Below the pieces are notes generated by a model. The model searched no databases and was not told the origin of the DNA. It was given only the letters and a program-made list of their open reading frames with translations. From positions 1-16,959 of the forward strand of contig DCUH01000040.1 of the NCBI GenBank assembly GCA_002327765.1: DNA of 16,959 bases. The letters are read 5' to 3'. Source of the DNA: a bacterium UBA2219 (GTDB taxonomy: Bacteria; Desulfobacterota; Deferrimicrobia; Deferrimicrobiales; Deferrimicrobiaceae). Numbering within the stretch: position 1 is the first letter of the stretch; each line of letters begins with the position of its first letter. The position numbers and the translations under genes were made by a program. This document shows positions 1 through 7,266 of this stretch, one piece after another.

Positions 1-142
1 AGGTGTTCAGCAGCACGATGTCCGCATCCTCCAGGGAAGGTGCGGCCCGGTACCCCTCCGCGGCGAGGAGCGACAGCATCCTCCCGGAGTCGACAACGTT
101 CATCTGGCAGCCGAACGTCCTGATGTAGACGCTTCGGTTCAG
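1..142 (-). CDS. miaB: tRNA-2-methylthio-N6-dimethylallyladenosine synthase MiaB, N-terminal fragment
   Basis: MiaB is a radical-SAM enzyme that methylthiolates position 2 of i6A37 in tRNAs. Only the first 47 or so codons are present; the gene runs off the window at base 1. The visible protein reads LNRSVYIRTFGCQMNVVDSG and continues to DADIVLLNT. It carries the family's TFGCQMN motif, whose Cys is the first ligand of the N-terminal [4Fe-4S] cluster, followed by the usual alternation leading to the ADIVLLNT strand. No ATG, GTG or TTG occurs in this frame between the motif and at least 60 bases upstream. The best start is therefore CTG at 142-140, which overlaps the cobO stop as CTGA, with GGAGGGG 8 bases upstream. 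The only ATG lies after the essential Cys and cannot be the start. The family call is firm; the exact start is inferred. Confidence 0.88.
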   Translation of the reverse strand, partial: MNRSVYIRTFGCQMNVVDSGRMLSLLAAEGYRAAPSLEDADIVLLNT

Positions 143-678
143 CGCTCGATCCCCTCCCGCGCCTCCACGCCTTCGAAATAGTAATGCTTGATCTGGAGCA
201 TCTCCGTCACCAGGTCCGCCGCTTCGACGATCTCCGGGGGCGCGCTTCTTCCGGTCAGGATCAGTTCCATGTCGTAGGGCTTGCTCCGGAGGACCTCCAC
301 CACCTCGGCGACCGGGACCAGGCCGAAATCCATCACGCAGTTGATCTCGTCGAGGACGACGATGTCGGCGCTCCTCCGGCGGATCGCCTCCTTCGCCAGC
401 TCCCAGCCCTGGCGCGCCATCCGCGCGTCCTCGGGGTCCGGCTCCTTCCGGTCGACGAACGTCTCCCGGCCGAGCTGGTGGATCACGACGTTCGGGGAGA
501 GCAGGCGGGCCCCCTCGAGCTCCCCGTACTCGATGTTCCCTTTCATGAACTGGAAGATTTCCACCTTCAGGCCGTGCCCCGCGGCGCGCATCGCGACGCC
601 GAGCGCGGCGGTTGTCTTTCCCTTCCCATCGCCGGTGTAAACCTGGACGTATCCCCTTCCGAGCCGCGCGGGCCGCAT
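139..678 (-). CDS. cobO: cob(I)yrinic acid a,c-diamide adenosyltransferase (corrinoid adenosyltransferase, CobO/BtuR family)
   Basis: This cytoplasmic enzyme transfers the 5'-deoxyadenosyl group of ATP to cob(I)alamin or related corrinoids, making the adenosylcobalamin form. The protein has 179 residues, close to the usual length for the family, and starts MRPARLGRGYVQVYTGDGKG. The P-loop GDGKGKT is at residues 16-22, LDEI at 109-112, LTGR at 141-144, and the C-terminal signature KHYYFEGVEAREGIER is complete. The ATG at 678 starts 5 bases after the acyl-CoA dehydrogenase stop, so the two are probably cotranscribed. The stop overlaps the presumed miaB start. Placement behind an acyl-CoA oxidation set fits a need for adenosylcobalamin downstream of propionyl-CoA, but that link is inference. 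Confidence 0.93.
   Translation of the reverse strand: MRPARLGRGYVQVYTGDGKGKTTAALGVAMRAAGHGLKVEIFQFMKGNIEYGELEGARLLSPNVVIHQLGRETFVDRKEPDPEDARMARQGWELAKEAIRRRSADIVVLDEINCVMDFGLVPVAEVVEVLRSKPYDMELILTGRSAPPEIVEAADLVTEMLQIKHYYFEGVEAREGIER
151..157 (-). promoter_or_regulatory. Shine-Dalgarno sequence for miaB
   Basis: The minus strand reads GGAGGGG here, 8 bases before the CTG codon at 142-140. It lies inside the last codons of cobO. It supports CTG as the miaB start, because no standard start codon follows it in the miaB frame ahead of the first cluster cysteine. Confidence 0.5.
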
Positions 679-683
679 GGCGC

Positions 684-1823
684 CTACCTCACCAGCGACG
701 AGGCGATCACCAGCCGCTGGATCTCCGAGGTGCCCTCGTAGATCTCGGTGATCCTGGCGTCGCGGAAATGGCGCTCCATCGGGTACTCCGTGATGTAGCC
801 GTACCCGCCGTGGATCTGGATCCCCTTGGTGGCCGCCCGGCTGGCCGCCTCGGAGGCGAACAGCTTGGCCATCGAGGACTCCTTCGAGTGGCGGATGCCC
901 TTGTCCTTCATCCATGCCGCCCGGAGGGTGAGAAGCCGCGCGGCGTCGATCTCGGCCGCCATGTCCGCGATCATCCACTGGATCGCCTGGAAATCGCAGA
1001 TCGGCTGGCCGAACTGCTTGCGGTCCTTCGAATAGGCCACCGCGTCCTCCAGCGCCGCCCGGGCGATGCCGACCGCCTGGGCGGCGATCCCGATCCGGCC
1101 GCCGTCCAGGGTGTACATGGCCACCTTGAATCCGTCCCCCTCGTTGCCGAGGCGATTCTTCGCGGGGACGCGGACGTCCTCGAGGATGATGGACGAGGTC
1201 GGGGCGGCCTTGATCCCCATCTTCTTCTCGTGCCGGCCCGTGGAGACCCCCATCCATTTCATGTCGACGACGAAGGCCGTGATCCCCTTGTGCGCCTTCG
1301 ATTTGTCGGTCATCGCAAACAGGATCGCGTAGTCCGCCTCCGGGGCGTTCGTGATGAAGTTCTTCTCCCCGTTGACGACGTAGAAGTCGCCGTCCTTCAC
1401 CGCCGTGGTTTTCTGTGCGCCCGCGTCGGAACCCGCGCCCGGCTCGGTGAGGGCGAAGCAGCCCAGCTTCCTGCCCGAGGCCAGCGGCCCGAGATACTCC
1501 TTCCTGATCTCGTCGGAGCCGAACTTCATGAGCGGGTCGCAGACCAGCGAGTTGTTGACGGACATGATGACGCCCGTGGACGCGCACGCCCTGGAGATCT
1601 CCTCCATGGCGATGACGTAGCACACGTTGTCCATGCCGGAGCCGCCCAGATCCTCCGGGACGGCGACGCCCATGAAGCCGAGCTCGGCCATCTGCTTCAC
1701 CAGCTCCGACGGGAAACGGCCCGTCTCGTCGAGCTCGGCCGCCTTGGGCAGAACTTCCTTCTGGGCGAAGTTCCGGGCGGTCTCCTGGATCATCCGCTGC
1801 TCTTCCGTGAATTCGAACACCAT
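684..1823 (-). CDS. acyl-CoA dehydrogenase (short-chain/butyryl-CoA type)
   Basis: This FAD enzyme introduces the alpha-beta double bond into a short acyl-CoA and normally passes electrons to an electron-transfer flavoprotein. The 379-residue protein has full family length (N-terminal helical, middle beta and C-terminal helical domains). The flavin-binding LTEPGAGSD is at residues 125-133, the QFGQPI segment near 270-275, and HGGYGYITEYPMERHFRDA at 338-356. The catalytic base is Glu363 in IYEGTSEIQRLVIA, the position used by short- and medium-chain enzymes rather than the one used by isovaleryl-CoA dehydrogenase. The ATG at 1823 is preceded by AAGGGGAGG about 7 bases upstream and lies 17 bases after the hydratase stop. 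No etfAB genes are in the window. The exact acyl chain cannot be read from the sequence; branched substrates remain possible. Confidence 0.93.
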   Translation of the reverse strand: MVFEFTEEQRMIQETARNFAQKEVLPKAAELDETGRFPSELVKQMAELGFMGVAVPEDLGGSGMDNVCYVIAMEEISRACASTGVIMSVNNSLVCDPLMKFGSDEIRKEYLGPLASGRKLGCFALTEPGAGSDAGAQKTTAVKDGDFYVVNGEKNFITNAPEADYAILFAMTDKSKAHKGITAFVVDMKWMGVSTGRHEKKMGIKAAPTSSIILEDVRVPAKNRLGNEGDGFKVAMYTLDGGRIGIAAQAVGIARAALEDAVAYSKDRKQFGQPICDFQAIQWMIADMAAEIDAARLLTLRAAWMKDKGIRHSKESSMAKLFASEAASRAATKGIQIHGGYGYITEYPMERHFRDARITEIYEGTSEIQRLVIASSLVR

Positions 1824-1840
1824 CTCTTTGCCTCCCCTTC

Positions 1841-2629
1841 CTATTTTCCGATGAAGTTCGCTTTTCTTTTCTCGAGAAACGCAGTGATCCCCTCCAGCCG
1901 GTCCGCCGTGGAGAAGCCCGCGGCGAACAGGCTCGCCTCGAGGGCGCAGGCGTTCGGAAGGTCGAGGTCGAGCCCCCGGTTCATCGCCATCTTCGCCGCC
2001 CTCACCGCGGTCGGGCCGCGGGACAGGATCTTCCCGGCGATCTCCCTCGCAGCCGCCATCAGCTCCGCCGCGGGGACAACGCGGTTGACCAGCCCGATCT
2101 CGAAGGCCCTCTGGGCCGAGATCATGTCCCCGCAAAGGACCAGCTCCTTGGCGATGTTGCGCCCGACGAGGCGGGGGAGACGCTGCGTCCCGCCGTAGCC
2201 GGGGATGATCCCCAGGGACACCTCTGGCTGCCCGAACCGGGCGGTGTCGGCCGCGACGATCAGGTCGCACGCCATCGCCGTCTCGCACCCTCCGCCGAGA
2301 GCGAAGCCGTTGACCGCCGCGATCACGGGCTGCGGCATCCGCTCGATGAACGAAAGAACCTCCTGCCCCGCCTGGGCGAAGTCGAGCGCCTGCATCGGGG
2401 TGAAGGACTTCATCTCGGAGATGTCCGCGCCGGCGATGAAGGCCTTCTCCCCCGCCCCCGTGAGGATGACCGCGCCGATGTCCTCCCTGCCGGCGGCCTC
2501 CCGGAGGGCTGCCGAAAGATCCCGCATCGTCTCCGGGTTCAGGGCGTTGAGCGCCTTCGGCCGGTTGAACGTGATCGTGGCGATCCGGCCGGACGCCTCG
2601 AAAAGCAGGTTCCGGTATTCCATCGTCAT
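1841..2629 (-). CDS. enoyl-CoA hydratase (crotonase family, short-chain)
   Basis: This enzyme hydrates a trans-2-enoyl-CoA such as crotonyl-CoA to the L-3-hydroxyacyl-CoA. The protein has 262 residues, typical for a stand-alone crotonase. The oxyanion-hole segment FIAGADI is at residues 64-70 and the second one, ALGGGCE, at 110-116. Both catalytic glutamates are present 20 residues apart: Glu116 in GGGCE and Glu136 in QPEVSLGIIPGYGGTQRLPR. Two starts are possible. ATG at 2629 has AAGGA 8 bases upstream; ATG at 2623, two codons later, has GAGGA 7 bases upstream and gives the common MEYRNLLFE N-terminus. I kept the longer form. The gene follows the hydroxyacyl-CoA dehydrogenase stop by 4 bases, so they are surely one transcript. 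Confidence 0.93.
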   Translation of the reverse strand: MTMEYRNLLFEASGRIATITFNRPKALNALNPETMRDLSAALREAAGREDIGAVILTGAGEKAFIAGADISEMKSFTPMQALDFAQAGQEVLSFIERMPQPVIAAVNGFALGGGCETAMACDLIVAADTARFGQPEVSLGIIPGYGGTQRLPRLVGRNIAKELVLCGDMISAQRAFEIGLVNRVVPAAELMAAAREIAGKILSRGPTAVRAAKMAMNRGLDLDLPNACALEASLFAAGFSTADRLEGITAFLEKRKANFIGK

Positions 2630-2633
2630 ATCC

Positions 2634-3491
2634 TCATTCCTTCCCGTAGGAGTAGAATCCGCGCCCCGACTTCTTCCCGAGGTATCCTGCGTCGACGTGC
2701 CGGGCGAGCAGCGGGCAGGGGCGGTATTTCGGGTCCCCGAGCTCCCGGTGCAGCACGTGCAGTATCTCGAGCAAGGTGTCGAGCCCGATCAGGTCCGCCA
2801 GCGCCAGCGGCCCCATCGGGTGGTTTGCCCCCATCCTCATGGCCGCGTCGATGTCCTCGGCCTTCCCGACCCCCTCCGAAAGCGCGTAGACCGCCTCGTT
2901 GATCATCGGCACCAGGACCCGGTTGACGATGAAGCCCGGCGAGTCGTTCGCCGGTACCGGCTCCTTCCCGAGCTTCCGGGAGAGATCGACCGTTGCCGCG
3001 AACGTCTCGTCCGAGGTCCGCAAACCCCGGACGACCTCCACGAGCTTCATCAGGGGGACGGGGTTCATGAAATGCATCCCGACAACCCGCTCCGGCCGCT
3101 TCGTCGCCGCGGCGATCCGCGTGACGGAGATCGACGAGGTGTTGGTCGCGAGGATCCTCCCCTCCGGCACGATCCCGTCGAGCTTCCGGAACAGGGAGAT
3201 CTTCAGTTCCTCGCGCTCCGTCGCCGCCTCGACGGCGAAGTCGCAGGAGGCGAAATCCGAAAGGTCGGTCGTCGCGGTCAGCGCCGCCAGCGCCTTGTCC
3301 CTGTCCGCGGCGGCGATCTTCTCCTTCCGGACCAGGACGTCGAGCCCCTTCCCGATGACCCCCCGCGCCCTTTCGAGCGCATCGAAGCTTACATCGTTCA
3401 GGACGACTCGAAAGCCGCTCGCCAGGCAGACCTGGGAGATGCCGCTCCCCATCTGCCCGGCGCCGAGGACGCCGATCGTTTCGACGGCCAT
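2634..3491 (-). CDS. hbd: 3-hydroxybutyryl-CoA dehydrogenase (3-hydroxyacyl-CoA dehydrogenase family)
   Basis: This NAD(P)-dependent enzyme interconverts L-3-hydroxyacyl-CoA and 3-oxoacyl-CoA. The 285-residue protein is the short stand-alone form. It has an N-terminal Rossmann fold with GVLGAGQMGSGI at residues 7-18 and the acidic strand end VLND at 30-33, then the helical C-terminal dimerisation domain with NHPMGPLALADLIGLD. The catalytic pair is His140 (GMHFMNPVP) and Glu152, and Asn190 in PGFIVNR completes the usual triad with family spacing. The C-terminus GYLGKKSGRGFYSY is intact. Only 7 bases separate its ATG from the thiolase stop, with a weak Shine-Dalgarno (GAAGAAG) overlapping that stop, so translational coupling is likely. 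Substrate chain length is not readable from sequence. Confidence 0.94.
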   Translation of the reverse strand: MAVETIGVLGAGQMGSGISQVCLASGFRVVLNDVSFDALERARGVIGKGLDVLVRKEKIAAADRDKALAALTATTDLSDFASCDFAVEAATEREELKISLFRKLDGIVPEGRILATNTSSISVTRIAAATKRPERVVGMHFMNPVPLMKLVEVVRGLRTSDETFAATVDLSRKLGKEPVPANDSPGFIVNRVLVPMINEAVYALSEGVGKAEDIDAAMRMGANHPMGPLALADLIGLDTLLEILHVLHRELGDPKYRPCPLLARHVDAGYLGKKSGRGFYSYGKE

Positions 3492-3498
3492 CGCTTCT

Positions 3499-4677
3499 TC
3501 AGGCTCTCTCGACGAGGATCGCGACCGCCTCCCCGCCGCCGATGCAGAGCGACGCCACGCCGTACCGCTCGCCGCGCTCGGCCATCGCGTACAGGAGTGT
3601 GACGAGGATCCGGGCGCCGGAGGCGCCGACGGGATGCCCGAGCGAAACCGCCCCGCCGTTCACGTTGACCCGGGCGGGATCGAGCGACAGCTCCTTTACG
3701 GCGTTCAGCGCCACGCAGGAGAACGCCTCGTTGATCTCGAAGAGCCCGACCTTGTCCAGGGGGACGCCCGTGGAGGCCGAAAGCTTCCGGATGGCGTCGA
3801 CGGGGGCGACGGTGAACCACACCGGCTCGAGCGAGGCGGTGGAATAGCCGACGATGCGCGCCAGCGGCTTCACTCCCTTCCGCTTCGCCGCGTCCGCGGA
3901 CATCACGACCACGGCCGCCGCCCCGTCGTTTATGGACGAAGCGTTTCCGGCGGTCACGGTACCGGCCTTGTCGAAGGCGGGCGAAAGCGCCGGCAGCTTG
4001 GCGACATTTCCGCGCCCCGGCTCCTCGTCGACCTTGAAGAGGATGGGGTCGCCCTTCCTCTGCGGGATCGGGACGGCAACGATCTCCTTATCGAACCGGC
4101 CGTTCCTGATGGCGTCGAGCGCGCGGTTGTAGGAAGAGGCGGCGTACGCGTCCTGCTCCTCCCGGCCGATGCCTTTCTCCTTCGCCAGCTTCTCCGCGCA
4201 GTTGCCCATGTGGACGTTGTTGTAGACGTCCCAGAGGCCGTCGACGATCATGTGGTCGTAGATGGTGTCGTTGCCGAGCCGGTACCCGCCCCGGGCCTTC
4301 TTCAGCAGGTACGGCGCCTGGCTCATCGACTCCATCCCGCCCGCCACGACTACATCGCACTCGGAGGTCGCGACCGACTGCGCCGCCAGCATGACGGATT
4401 TCAGCCCCGACCCGCACATCTTGTTGATCGTCATCGCCCCGGCCGAGACCGGGACGCCCGCGTAGATCCCCGCCTGCCGCGCCGGCGCCTGCCCGGCGCC
4501 CGCCGGGAGCACGTTCCCCATGATCACCTGCTCCACGTCTTCCTTCGCGATCCCGCCGCGCGAGATCGCCTCTCCGATGACGACCGCTCCCAGCCGGGGC
4601 GCCGGCACGTCCGCGAGCCCTCCCATGAGCGAACCGATGGCGGTTCTCGCCGCGCCCGTTATGACGGCTTCCTTCAT
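3499..4677 (-). CDS. acetyl-CoA C-acetyltransferase (thiolase)
   Basis: Thiolase cleaves 3-oxoacyl-CoA with CoA to acetyl-CoA and a shortened acyl-CoA, or runs in reverse to condense acyl-CoAs. The 392-residue protein is full length. The acyl-accepting Cys88 lies in INKMCGSGLKS, Asn316 in NEAF, His348 in GGAVSLGHPVGASG and Cys378 in CIGGGEAVA; this is essentially the numbering of biosynthetic bacterial acetoacetyl-CoA thiolases. The ATG at 4677 has AAAGGAGA 8 bases upstream and follows the mini dehydratase-like gene by 19 bases. In this cluster it supplies the last step of the four-enzyme acyl-CoA oxidation set. Whether it prefers acetoacetyl-CoA or 2-methylacetoacetyl-CoA cannot be decided from sequence. 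Confidence 0.94.
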   Translation of the reverse strand: MKEAVITGAARTAIGSLMGGLADVPAPRLGAVVIGEAISRGGIAKEDVEQVIMGNVLPAGAGQAPARQAGIYAGVPVSAGAMTINKMCGSGLKSVMLAAQSVATSECDVVVAGGMESMSQAPYLLKKARGGYRLGNDTIYDHMIVDGLWDVYNNVHMGNCAEKLAKEKGIGREEQDAYAASSYNRALDAIRNGRFDKEIVAVPIPQRKGDPILFKVDEEPGRGNVAKLPALSPAFDKAGTVTAGNASSINDGAAAVVVMSADAAKRKGVKPLARIVGYSTASLEPVWFTVAPVDAIRKLSASTGVPLDKVGLFEINEAFSCVALNAVKELSLDPARVNVNGGAVSLGHPVGASGARILVTLLYAMAERGERYGVASLCIGGGEAVAILVERA

Positions 4678-4696
4678 GAATGGAATCTCCTTTCGA

Positions 4697-5314
4697 TCAC
4701 GCTTGATCTTCCTGCCGCACCGACTCGCTCAGCGCGCGCCGCGCAAGGATCAGGAAGGGGTCTCCCCCGTCCTCCCCGCGGAGGCCGCCCGCGTCGGCGC
4801 CTGCCGCTTCCCCGAGGATCCCTTCCAGCAGGACCGCGTGCGCCTCTACCGGAAGGAACCGCCCCGATTCGATCGCGTCGCGAAGGGGCCCCGGCCCGGG
4901 GAACCCCCGGGACTCCGCGCGTTCTTCAAGCCGCCTCGCCAGGGCATCGCGCCGACGGAAAATCCGCATCGATCGTTCCACCGCCCCGTCCGTGCACGGC
5001 TCCCCGGAGAGCTCCTCGGCCCGCGAAGCGGTCGTTTCGACCCAGTCGAGCGCCTCCTCGAGCCCCCGCGGGAAAGGACCATGAATGGCCGCCCATTCAT
5101 CCACCAGCGGTTCCAGCCGCCTTCGTTCTTCCGCGTCTCGCACGATCACGGGCAGCATACCGACCGAATGGAATATTTCCTGCGCGGGGAACAGCATGGG
5201 GCAGCCGACGACCTTGCGCCCCGTGAGGACCCTCCACAGGCGCACCGGTGCGGACGGATCGGACGCCGTGGCGGCGGCGAACCGGAGCCCTTCCGCGGCG
5301 CGTGCTCCCTCCAT
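4697..5314 (-). CDS. shortened 2-hydroxyacyl-CoA dehydratase / benzoyl-CoA reductase subunit-like protein (HgdB/BcrB family)
   Basis: Full-length members of this family (roughly 380-430 residues) are subunits of iron-sulfur enzymes that dehydrate 2-hydroxyacyl-CoA or reduce benzoyl-CoA. This protein has only 205 residues. Residues 35-58 (start VVGCPMLFPAQEIFHSVGML) match the family's N-terminal signature, in which a GC(x)nFPxEIxHxxGMLPV segment is typical. Residues 84-168, including EELSGEPCTDG, the Arg-rich helix near 115-130 and RFLPVEAHAVLLEGIL, resemble the family's middle helical region. The roughly 90 residues normally between them, with the cluster cysteines and the CDxxR-type motif, are absent, as is the C-terminal half. 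No frameshift is needed and it fits tightly in the operon (8 bases after the regulator, 19 before thiolase), so it is probably a real gene. Catalysis is doubtful. The family assignment is by eye. Confidence 0.65.
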   Translation of the reverse strand: MEGARAAEGLRFAAATASDPSAPVRLWRVLTGRKVVGCPMLFPAQEIFHSVGMLPVIVRDAEERRRLEPLVDEWAAIHGPFPRGLEEALDWVETTASRAEELSGEPCTDGAVERSMRIFRRRDALARRLEERAESRGFPGPGPLRDAIESGRFLPVEAHAVLLEGILGEAAGADAGGLRGEDGGDPFLILARRALSESVRQEDQA

Positions 5315-5322
5315 CTCCCCGG

Positions 5323-5985
5323 CTATTTCCCCGCGTACAGCACGACGAGGACGGCCGCCTCCTCCTCCCTGCTCGCCGAATGCACGTGGTGGGGGGTCGT
5401 GGAGTTGTAGTAGATGCAGTCACCCGCCTTGAGCAGCTCGGTCCGGTTCCCGAGGAACGCCTCCACCTCTCCGGAAAGGACGTAGAGGAATTCCTCCCCG
5501 GCGTGCACGCTGCGAGCGGTCGGCGGCTCGGACATGGGCTGGAGCTTGAGGAAGAACGGCTCCATCCTCCGCCCCGCCTTGCCAGCGCCGAGCGACTCGT
5601 AGATGTAGGGGGTCTTCCCTCCGCCGTCCTTGAGCCCCACGCGGGAGACGGTGGAGTGGTCCTCCTTCCGCACGACGGAATATTCCGCTTCCGGCTTCCC
5701 GCCGATGAAGGACGATACCGTCGTCCCGAAGGCGTTGGCGATCTGGACGAGCATCCCGATCGACGGGGACACCATCCGGTTTTCCATCTGCGTCAGCAGG
5801 GCGGAGGAGATGCCCACCTTCTCGGCGAACTGCTGCAGCGTCAGCCCCGTCTTCTCCCGGAACTCCTTTACGTGCTGGCCGACCGGAACGTCCTCTTCCA
5901 CCGGCTTGCCGGCATTCTCCCCCGCCTCCTTCTCCAGTTCGGAGAGGATGTCGTCCAACGTCTCGTCACGCGTGAATTCCTGCAA
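5323..5985 (-). CDS. XRE-family transcriptional regulator with C-terminal cupin domain
   Basis: This is a predicted cytoplasmic DNA-binding regulator of 220 residues. After an acidic N-terminal tail (1-32), residues 36-95 form a lambda-repressor-type helix-turn-helix: VKEFREKTGLTLQQFAEKVG, then ISSALLTQMENRMVSPSI as recognition helix region. Residues 140-218 form a cupin barrel: the first motif starts at His161 in HAGEEFLYVLSG and the second is GDCIYYNSTTPHHV (188-201). This is the common sensor-regulator layout in which the cupin may bind a small ligand or metal. The start is TTG at 5985, chosen because a perfect AAGGAGG lies 9 bases upstream. It overlaps the oxidoreductase gamma gene by 20 bases. 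Sitting between the oxidoreductase and acyl-CoA oxidation genes, it is the likely local regulator; its ligand is unknown. Confidence 0.9.
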   Translation of the reverse strand: MQEFTRDETLDDILSELEKEAGENAGKPVEEDVPVGQHVKEFREKTGLTLQQFAEKVGISSALLTQMENRMVSPSIGMLVQIANAFGTTVSSFIGGKPEAEYSVVRKEDHSTVSRVGLKDGGGKTPYIYESLGAGKAGRRMEPFFLKLQPMSEPPTARSVHAGEEFLYVLSGEVEAFLGNRTELLKAGDCIYYNSTTPHHVHSASREEEAAVLVVLYAGK

Positions 5986-6517
5986 GGGCCGCTCCCTCCT
6001 TCAGTGCGTTGACGTTCAGAGGAATGAACCGTTCGTATTTCTTCGAGATGACTTTTGGAAGGCAGCCGATCAGCGTCTCGAGCCCCACTACGCCCGAGAG
6101 GGCGACGTAGGCGCCCAGGGCGATCATCGAGGCCATCTGCCGGCTGCCGATCTTGTTGCGGGCGATCTCGTCCGCCGCGACCTGGAAGAGCCGCACGTCG
6201 GTCCGGTCCACTTTCCGCGCGTCCACCAGGGAGCTGTTGATGACGAGCTCCCCCCCGGGTTGAAGGTTCGGAAGGAACCTCTCGAGGGAAGGGCCGTTCA
6301 TGATGACGAGCGAGCCCGGGCGCCACACGACCGGCGACCCGATCTCCTCGTCCGAGATGATGACGGTGCAGTTGGCCGTACCGCCGCGCATCTCGACCCC
6401 GTAGGAAGGCAGATAGGTAACGTTCTTCCCCTCTTCCATCGCCGTCAGGGCGAGGAGGTTCCCGATCATAAGGATCCCCTGGCCCCCGAAACCCGCCATG
6501 ATGATGTCTTTTGTCAT
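5966..6517 (-). CDS. 2-oxoacid:ferredoxin oxidoreductase, gamma subunit
   Basis: This is the gamma subunit of a four-subunit, CoA-dependent 2-oxoacid:ferredoxin oxidoreductase, a soluble anaerobic enzyme that decarboxylates a 2-oxo acid to acyl-CoA and reduces ferredoxin. The 183-residue protein shows the subunit's hallmarks: N-terminal MAGFGGQGILMIGNLLA (residues 7-23), then YLPSYGVEMRGGTANCTVI near 35-53 and the C-terminal helices. The ATG at 6517 overlaps the beta-subunit stop as ATGA, and the stop lies inside the regulator's first codons. The subunit identity is clear; the preferred 2-oxo acid is set by the other subunits and is argued under the alpha subunit. Confidence 0.93.
   Translation of the reverse strand: MTKDIIMAGFGGQGILMIGNLLALTAMEEGKNVTYLPSYGVEMRGGTANCTVIISDEEIGSPVVWRPGSLVIMNGPSLERFLPNLQPGGELVINSSLVDARKVDRTDVRLFQVAADEIARNKIGSRQMASMIALGAYVALSGVVGLETLIGCLPKVISKKYERFIPLNVNALKEGAALAGIHA
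5995..6001 (-). promoter_or_regulatory. Shine-Dalgarno sequence of the XRE-cupin gene, inside the upstream coding region
   Basis: The minus strand reads AAGGAGG, a perfect 7-base match to the anti-Shine-Dalgarno, 9 bases before the TTG codon at 5985-5983. It lies within codons for the last residues of the oxidoreductase gamma subunit (LKEGAALAGIHA). It decides the start of the regulator and suggests that strong initiation offsets the poor TTG codon. Confidence 0.75.
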
Positions 6518-7266
6518 GCGAAGTCCGCCTGTTTCCTTTCCTTGAACACGCCGAGCGGAAAATACTCGGCCATCTCGCCCAGGACGCGCTTCTGCGCGTC
6601 GAGCGGCTTCATCCCCCAGTTCGTGGGGCACGTGGACAGCACCTCGATGATGGAGAACCCCATCCCCTTGAGCTGCATCTCGAATCCCTTGCGGATGGCC
6701 TCCTTGGCCTTCCGGATGTGCGCCGGAGAGGAAACGGTCACCCGGGTCGAGTACGCGACGCCCTCTAGCCCCGCCAGGAGCTCGGCCATCCGTATCGGGT
6801 ACCCTTCCGTCCGGAAGTCGCGGCCGAACGGCGAGGTGGTCGTCTTCTGCCCCAGGAGGGTCGTGGGGGCCATCTGCCCTCCCGTCATGCCGTAGGTCGT
6901 GTTGTTCACGAAGACGACCGTGATGTTCTCGCCGCGGTTCGCGGCGTGGACGATCTCCCCCATCCCGATCGACGCCAGGTCGCCGTCGCCCTGGTAGGTG
7001 AAGACGACCCGGTCGGGGAGCGACCGCTTGATCCCGGTCGCCAGCGCCGGCGCTCGGCCGTGCGGCGCCTCGAGGATGTCGATGTCCATGTAGTCGTACA
7101 GCATGACCGCGCACCCTACGGGCGCGATCCCGATCGTGTTCTCCCGCAGCTCCATCCGGTCGAGCGTCTCCGCGATGATCCGGTGGATCGTCCCGTGGTG
7201 GCAGCCCGGGCAGTAGTGGAAGCGGGCGTCCAGGAGCGTCCTGGGCCTGTCGAATACCTGTTTCAT
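6514..7266 (-). CDS. 2-oxoacid:ferredoxin oxidoreductase, beta subunit (thiamine diphosphate-binding)
   Basis: The beta subunit holds thiamine diphosphate and, in this family, a [4Fe-4S] cluster. The 250-residue protein has the cluster-type cysteines CPGC at residues 19-22 and Cys52 (APVGCAV). The thiamine diphosphate/Mg motif begins GDGDLASIGMGEI at 93 and ends with the NN pair at 121-122, followed by NNTTYGMTGGQMAPTT, typical of these subunits. The start is ATG at 7266, which overlaps the alpha-subunit stop as ATGA; the stop in turn overlaps the gamma start the same way. This tight coupling fits a fixed subunit ratio. Low confidence only on the exact 2-oxo acid. Confidence 0.94.
   Translation of the reverse strand: MKQVFDRPRTLLDARFHYCPGCHHGTIHRIIAETLDRMELRENTIGIAPVGCAVMLYDYMDIDILEAPHGRAPALATGIKRSLPDRVVFTYQGDGDLASIGMGEIVHAANRGENITVVFVNNTTYGMTGGQMAPTTLLGQKTTTSPFGRDFRTEGYPIRMAELLAGLEGVAYSTRVTVSSPAHIRKAKEAIRKGFEMQLKGMGFSIIEVLSTCPTNWGMKPLDAQKRVLGEMAEYFPLGVFKERKQADFA

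Noticed and set aside
139..1623. A 494-codon minus-strand frame that includes cobO at its C-terminal end
   Set aside because: Everything before the MRPARLG methionine is out-of-frame acyl-CoA dehydrogenase sequence. The real cobO starts at 678, 5 bases after the previous stop, with full family length.
612..2198. Long plus-strand open frame opposite the acyl-CoA dehydrogenase and hydratase genes
   Set aside because: It is an Arg/Asp/His-rich shadow produced by high GC content opposite genes with clear catalytic motifs. It shows no recognisable domain. The same holds for the long plus-strand frames at 8282-10912, 10425-12509 and 14420-16732.
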